24,078 nucleotides of DNA from a virus, in IMG/VR virus record IMGVR_UViG_3300020430_001555, positions 1 to 24,078 of that record. One strand, 5' to 3'. This document shows, piece after piece, positions 21,513 through 24,078 of the stretch. The position numbers and the translations under genes were made by a program. Position 1 is the stretch's first letter. The number at the start of each line of letters is the position of its first letter. The notes under the pieces were generated by a model. The model was not told the origin of the DNA. It saw only the letters and a list, made by a program, of their open reading frames with translations, and did not search any database.

Positions 21513-21793
21513 AACTAACAGAAGTATGTCAAAATGGTGCACTTACTACAAAACAAGATTACACTTTAAGAGATGTTTTCGTGAACCCTGAGCACGTGAT
21601 TATGATAAGAGAAGAGGCTAGAATGCGTTCACTAAATGAACAAGGTTTATTGCCAACTGGTCTACGTTCAGAACATAGATTCACTAAATTAACGATCAAC
21701 AGGGGTCACACAGGAACTGAAATAATTGTTGTGGGCTCACCAGAGGTTGTAGAAAACTCATTAAATTCAAACAAACAATTACTAAGAGGTTAA
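21503..21793 (+). CDS. Small protein of unknown function
   Basis: The 96-residue protein has an N-terminal strand (MLVKLTEVCQNGA) and a middle with VFVNPEHVIMIREEARM. A C-terminal strand pair follows (KLTINRGHTGTEIIVVG, then SPEVVENSLN). The overall pattern (short strands ending in a helix that follows VVG-x-P-E-V-V) is somewhat like the FlbD/small regulator fold, but this is only a resemblance. The start ATG at 21503 is preferred because GGAG lies eight bases upstream; a GTG at 21479 is further upstream in frame. The next gene begins one base after the stop. Confidence 0.75.
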   Translation: MLVKLTEVCQNGALTTKQDYTLRDVFVNPEHVIMIREEARMRSLNEQGLLPTGLRSEHRFTKLTINRGHTGTEIIVVGSPEVVENSLNSNKQLLRG

Positions 21794-21794
21794 A

Positions 21795-22259
21795 ATGTCA
21801 CAAAGAGTAAACATTCAATATTCCGTTGATATTGAGGAACTTCCGTCTGAATTGGATAGATTGTCTAAGCTAATCGATTCGCAATTAAAGCAATTGTCGA
21901 TGATGACAGTAAGCGAAGGTGATGAGCAAGTTGATATTTCGTTGCAATCCATATATAATATCAATGAAATAAGATCTAAAATTGCTTCTATCGATCACTC
22001 CTTGCTCGATGTTGCCAATATAATGAACGGATATATTAATTATGTTACCACACCTGAGAAGCAAGAAGATGAGCAGGCCCAAGATCAAGAGTTGGAGCCA
22101 GAACTCTATCCGGCACCCGAAGTGCACGCAGAAGATAAGCTAGATGAATTAGAATCAAAATTACAACAATTTAAATCCAATAGTATGCAAGATACATATG
22201 ATACAGTCGCCTCTCAAAAATCCAAATTCTCCAAAGAAATGCCTAAGACAACTGCTTGA
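21795..22259 (+). CDS. Coiled-coil protein of unknown function
   Basis: The 154-residue protein begins with a strand (RVNIQYSVDIEELP) followed by helical segments with heptad-like Leu/Ile spacing (residues 20-75). An acidic Glu/Gln-rich linker (90-112) and a final helix follow. It may be a small structural or regulatory protein; no family is recognised. Its last 62 bases overlap the next gene in another frame, an unusually long overlap for this window. AGAGG lies six bases before the ATG. Confidence 0.75.
   Translation: MSQRVNIQYSVDIEELPSELDRLSKLIDSQLKQLSMMTVSEGDEQVDISLQSIYNINEIRSKIASIDHSLLDVANIMNGYINYVTTPEKQEDEQAQDQELEPELYPAPEVHAEDKLDELESKLQQFKSNSMQDTYDTVASQKSKFSKEMPKTTA
21931..21959 (+). 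promoter_or_regulatory. Candidate sigma-70 promoter inside the coiled-coil gene
   Basis: TTGATA (21931-21936), 17 bases, TATAAT (21954-21959), 11 of 12. It is in coding sequence, about 240 bases before the D12-like gene at 22198, and might drive that gene and the mannose genes. Confidence 0.4.
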
Positions 22260-22965
22260 AATTATACCTGCTGGATCGGCTGTAGATACCTTTTTGTTGT
22301 TTGCCGGCGATGTAGAGATAAACTTAGCAGAATACGAACGCTTTGTCATAGCGCACACAAACAAGTATGCAATATACGAATTCTGGTGGTCGCTTCAATC
22401 AGATCCAGCTAGAATGTATAAGATTGTAACAGCAGATCAGTTTAAGTTTCACCCCACAATGTATGAGATCATGCAAAGAAGATGGGTGGAGTTTAAAGAT
22501 CCTATTGTTCGTAGCGCTATATTTTTTACACTGAACCAGATGTCTGAAACTGGTGCGGTGTCTTTTGGCAAATTGGTGAATCAATCATTTAACCCGGTGG
22601 CCTTGGGAAACTTGAGGACTTTCAAATCATCGAGCAATATACATTTTGTTTTAGATAAAACAGAAGATTTCATAGAGCCAATTAAAGGTGAATTACATGG
22701 TGATTACGTTCTTGTGTTTGCTGGAAACTTTAGTTATAATTTATTTGAACATGGTAAAAGCCAAAGTTATGATACTTACACAATCGATCACCGAAAACTA
22801 AAGAAGCTATTGGGTGAAACAGATAAAAAACTAATGCTGATTTACAACTTCGACAAGAGGGTTGACAAGTTTTTTAAATCAAGTAATAAAATTTTTATTG
22901 ACAAATATGGTAAAAAAACAGATAATAAAGAAAACGCAGTCGAGGTTATAATTGCCAACTTTTAA
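22198..22965 (+). CDS. Degenerate D12-class adenine methyltransferase-like protein
   Basis: The 255-residue protein follows the layout of D12 (Dam-type) DNA adenine methyltransferases. The N-terminal SPLKNPNSPKKCLRQLLEIIP corresponds to the usual SPLRYPGGKS...IP opening. Then comes a hydrophobic strand with AVDTFLLFAGDVEINL in place of the Gly-rich AdoMet motif, VIAHTNKYAIYEFWW in place of the acidic D-x-N segment, and RSAIFFTLNQMSETG in the middle helix. The catalytic DPPY is not found; VLVFAGNFSYNLFEHG stands about where it should be. The glycine loop is also altered. It is probably a catalytically dead relative, perhaps a DNA-binding or methyltransferase-interfering protein (inference). 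The ATG at 22198 is right because it starts the D12-like opening, though it overlaps the previous gene by 62 bases. Confidence 0.7.
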   Translation: MIQSPLKNPNSPKKCLRQLLEIIPAGSAVDTFLLFAGDVEINLAEYERFVIAHTNKYAIYEFWWSLQSDPARMYKIVTADQFKFHPTMYEIMQRRWVEFKDPIVRSAIFFTLNQMSETGAVSFGKLVNQSFNPVALGNLRTFKSSSNIHFVLDKTEDFIEPIKGELHGDYVLVFAGNFSYNLFEHGKSQSYDTYTIDHRKLKKLLGETDKKLMLIYNFDKRVDKFFKSSNKIFIDKYGKKTDNKENAVEVIIANF

Positions 22966-23302
22966 TATTTTATTTGCATGCTTTTTGTTTGTGATGGGGC
23001 AAACATTAGGATGGTTCCAGCTTAATTCTCAGTTCGTGTGGGATTGGTGGAAGGACAAGCCGATACTATCAGCAACGTTGTTCTCTATTCCAACAGGCAT
23101 CTGTTTTTGGTATGGAATCAAGCTTTGTTATGAAGAGTGGGGAGAAGTGTGGGGTCCAAGATTTTTAATCTTTTGTATGTCATATTTTACCTTTCCTATT
23201 TTAACTTGGTATTTTTTAAATGAAAGTATGTTTACAGTGAAAACAATGCTTTGCGTAGCACTATCGTTTGCTATCGTTGGTATACAATTATTTTGGAGAT
23301 GA
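22952..23302 (+). CDS. Small four-helix membrane protein of unknown function
   Basis: The 116-residue protein is hydrophobic with four likely transmembrane helices: residues about 4-22, 37-56, 68-88 and 95-113. It is reminiscent of small drug/metabolite transporter subunits or other integral membrane proteins, but no residue signature settles it. The start is TTG at 22952, preceded by GAGG (22942-22945). No ATG in frame precedes the first helix; the next in-frame ATG (22994) would cut into it. It overlaps the D12-like gene by 14 bases and lies directly upstream of the cupin gene. Confidence 0.72.
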   Translation: MPTFNILFACFLFVMGQTLGWFQLNSQFVWDWWKDKPILSATLFSIPTGICFWYGIKLCYEEWGEVWGPRFLIFCMSYFTFPILTWYFLNESMFTVKTMLCVALSFAIVGIQLFWR

Positions 23303-23303
23303 T

Positions 23304-23633
23304 ATGAGAAGAGTTGAAAAACCTTGGGGACACGAAATTATCTGGGCTGAAACTGGCGACTATGTAGGTAAAATTTTGCATATCAATGCTGGCCATCGCC
23401 TATCAAAACAATTTCACGAGGTCAAAGAAGAGACAGTGTATGTCCTTAAGGGCACATTGTATAACTATGACCAAGACGACAACATCCAGAAATTCACACC
23501 AGGCCAATCATTTCATGTCAACGTAGGACAAATACACAGGTTTGGCGCCAACGAAAGCTCCGTCGAGATTGTTGAAGTTAGCACACCGCATTTGAACGAT
23601 GTTGTGAGACTTGCGGATGACTACGACCGATGA
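23304..23633 (+). CDS. Cupin of the mannose-6-phosphate isomerase type
   Basis: The 109-residue single-domain cupin begins with VEKPWGHEIIWAETGDYVGK, typical of the C-terminal isomerase domain of type II phosphomannose isomerases. The metal-site pattern SKQFHEVKEE places Gln36, His38 and Glu43, and the second motif GQIHRFGA gives His78. It would interconvert fructose-6-phosphate and mannose-6-phosphate, or act as a related sugar-phosphate cupin. The next gene is a phosphomannomutase, so together they could make mannose-1-phosphate. The start ATG at 23304 follows GGAG. It overlaps the next gene by four bases (ATGA). Confidence 0.83.
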   Translation: MRRVEKPWGHEIIWAETGDYVGKILHINAGHRLSKQFHEVKEETVYVLKGTLYNYDQDDNIQKFTPGQSFHVNVGQIHRFGANESSVEIVEVSTPHLNDVVRLADDYDR

Positions 23634-24078
23634 AAACTATCTATTTGTTCGATGTAGATGGCACACTGACACCAGCAAAAAGTAAAATAGAGCAGAGCTT
23701 TGCCAAAGATTTTTATAATTGGCAGAAGCAGAAAGAAGCCTATATTGTGTCTGGTGGTTCGTTTCCAAGAATTGTAGATCAACTTGGTCGCAAAATCACT
23801 GATCAAATGCTTGGGGTGTTTTCTTGTATGGGAAATGCGCACTATAAAAAAATAACAGACATAGATGGATATAGCTCTTGGTCACTTATATATGAAAACA
23901 AATTTACTGTTGATAAGCCTAAGTTGTTCTTTAGCGAACTTGAACGCTATGTTATGAATTCGGGCTACCACACCAAGACCGGTCGCCATTATGAAGAACG
24001 TGTCGGCATGGTAAACTTTTCTATTGTTGGTCGTAACGCTACGATGAAACAACGCAAAGAATACGAAGAGTATGATAA
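23630..24078 (+). CDS. Eukaryotic-type phosphomannomutase (HAD family), 5' part cut by window edge
   Basis: At least 149 residues are open to the end of the window. The HAD nucleophile motif is FDVDGTLTP with Asp8 and Asp10, followed by VSGGSF and the segment GRHYEERVGMVNFS with VGRNATMKQRKEY, which match the eukaryotic PMM family (R-x-G-M-x-N-x-S and G-R-N-A). This family converts mannose-6-phosphate to mannose-1-phosphate and is uncommon in bacteria, which use a different, larger phosphohexomutase. It is translationally coupled to the cupin gene. The C-terminal half is outside the window, so completeness cannot be judged. Confidence 0.87.
   Translation, partial: MKTIYLFDVDGTLTPAKSKIEQSFAKDFYNWQKQKEAYIVSGGSFPRIVDQLGRKITDQMLGVFSCMGNAHYKKITDIDGYSSWSLIYENKFTVDKPKLFFSELERYVMNSGYHTKTGRHYEERVGMVNFSIVGRNATMKQRKEYEEYD

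Noticed and set aside
22862-22889. TTGACA with a weak TAATAA after 16 bases, ahead of the membrane-protein gene
   Set aside because: The -10 box is poor and spacing is off; A+T-rich coding DNA explains it.
1-24078. tRNA genes, CRISPR arrays, insertion sequences and attachment sites
   Set aside because: No cloverleaf with TTCGAAT-type arm, no regularly spaced repeats, no transposase and no terminal repeats were found by eye.

Overview
The window looks like a piece of a large tailed-phage genome, most likely a marine or aquatic myovirus-like phage. Every gene I can support lies on the + strand. They are packed with overlaps of 1 to 62 bases, each with its own short ribosome-binding site. The DNA is A+T-rich, and the mix of functions is viral: replicative helicase, C-family DNA polymerase, nucleotide metabolism, endolysin, small unknown proteins, methyltransferases, a tiny sigma-like factor and acidic or structural-looking proteins. 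No rRNA, tRNA, insertion sequence, CRISPR array or attachment site was seen. The host is bacterial, because several promoters match the housekeeping sigma-70 consensus, but it cannot be named from this sequence.

Layout. 1-3851: the end of a DnaB-type helicase, a class II (B12-dependent) ribonucleotide reductase, a GroES-like co-chaperonin and a peptidoglycan amidase. 3829-5636: two unknown ~300-residue proteins, the second resembling nucleotidyltransferases. 5623-10817: DNA polymerase III alpha with a complete PHP metal site, a QueF-like protein lacking the catalytic cysteine, a ClpP protease and a J-domain protein. 10824-13330: a promoter, a small protein that may resemble GapR, dUTPase, a possible nuclease and two adenine methyltransferases. 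13342-15966: small proteins (acidic, zinc ribbon, thioredoxin), a CBS-less IMP dehydrogenase/GMP reductase family enzyme, an unknown protein and a Cys-rich sigma region 4 protein. 16035-19653: a very acidic protein, a terminator interlocked with a promoter, a membrane-anchored protein, a second ClpP with Asn in place of the catalytic Asp, and a 594-residue unknown protein. 19656-21284: groEL behind a perfect consensus promoter. 21288-24078: three small unknown proteins, a degenerate D12-type methyltransferase relative, a four-helix membrane protein, a cupin of the mannose-6-phosphate isomerase type and the start of a eukaryotic-type phosphomannomutase.

The genes group into a few jobs. Helicase, PolIII alpha, NrdJ, Dut and the purine enzyme serve DNA replication and nucleotide supply. 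GroES, GroEL, the J-protein and two ClpPs form an unusually complete phage proteostasis set. QueF-like, nuclease-like, two MTases and the D12 relative suggest DNA modification or anti-restriction. The cupin and phosphomannomutase suggest sugar activation. Regulation appears to combine host sigma-70 promoters, many embedded in the 3' ends of upstream genes and six having an exact 17-base spacer with at least 11 of 12 consensus matches, with a phage-encoded sigma-like protein.

The most unusual points are the Cys-less QueF homologue, the interlocked terminator-promoter at 16711-16775, the embedded consensus promoters, the degenerate D12 protein and the two divergent ClpPs. Family calls rest on motif reading by eye; no database search was possible.
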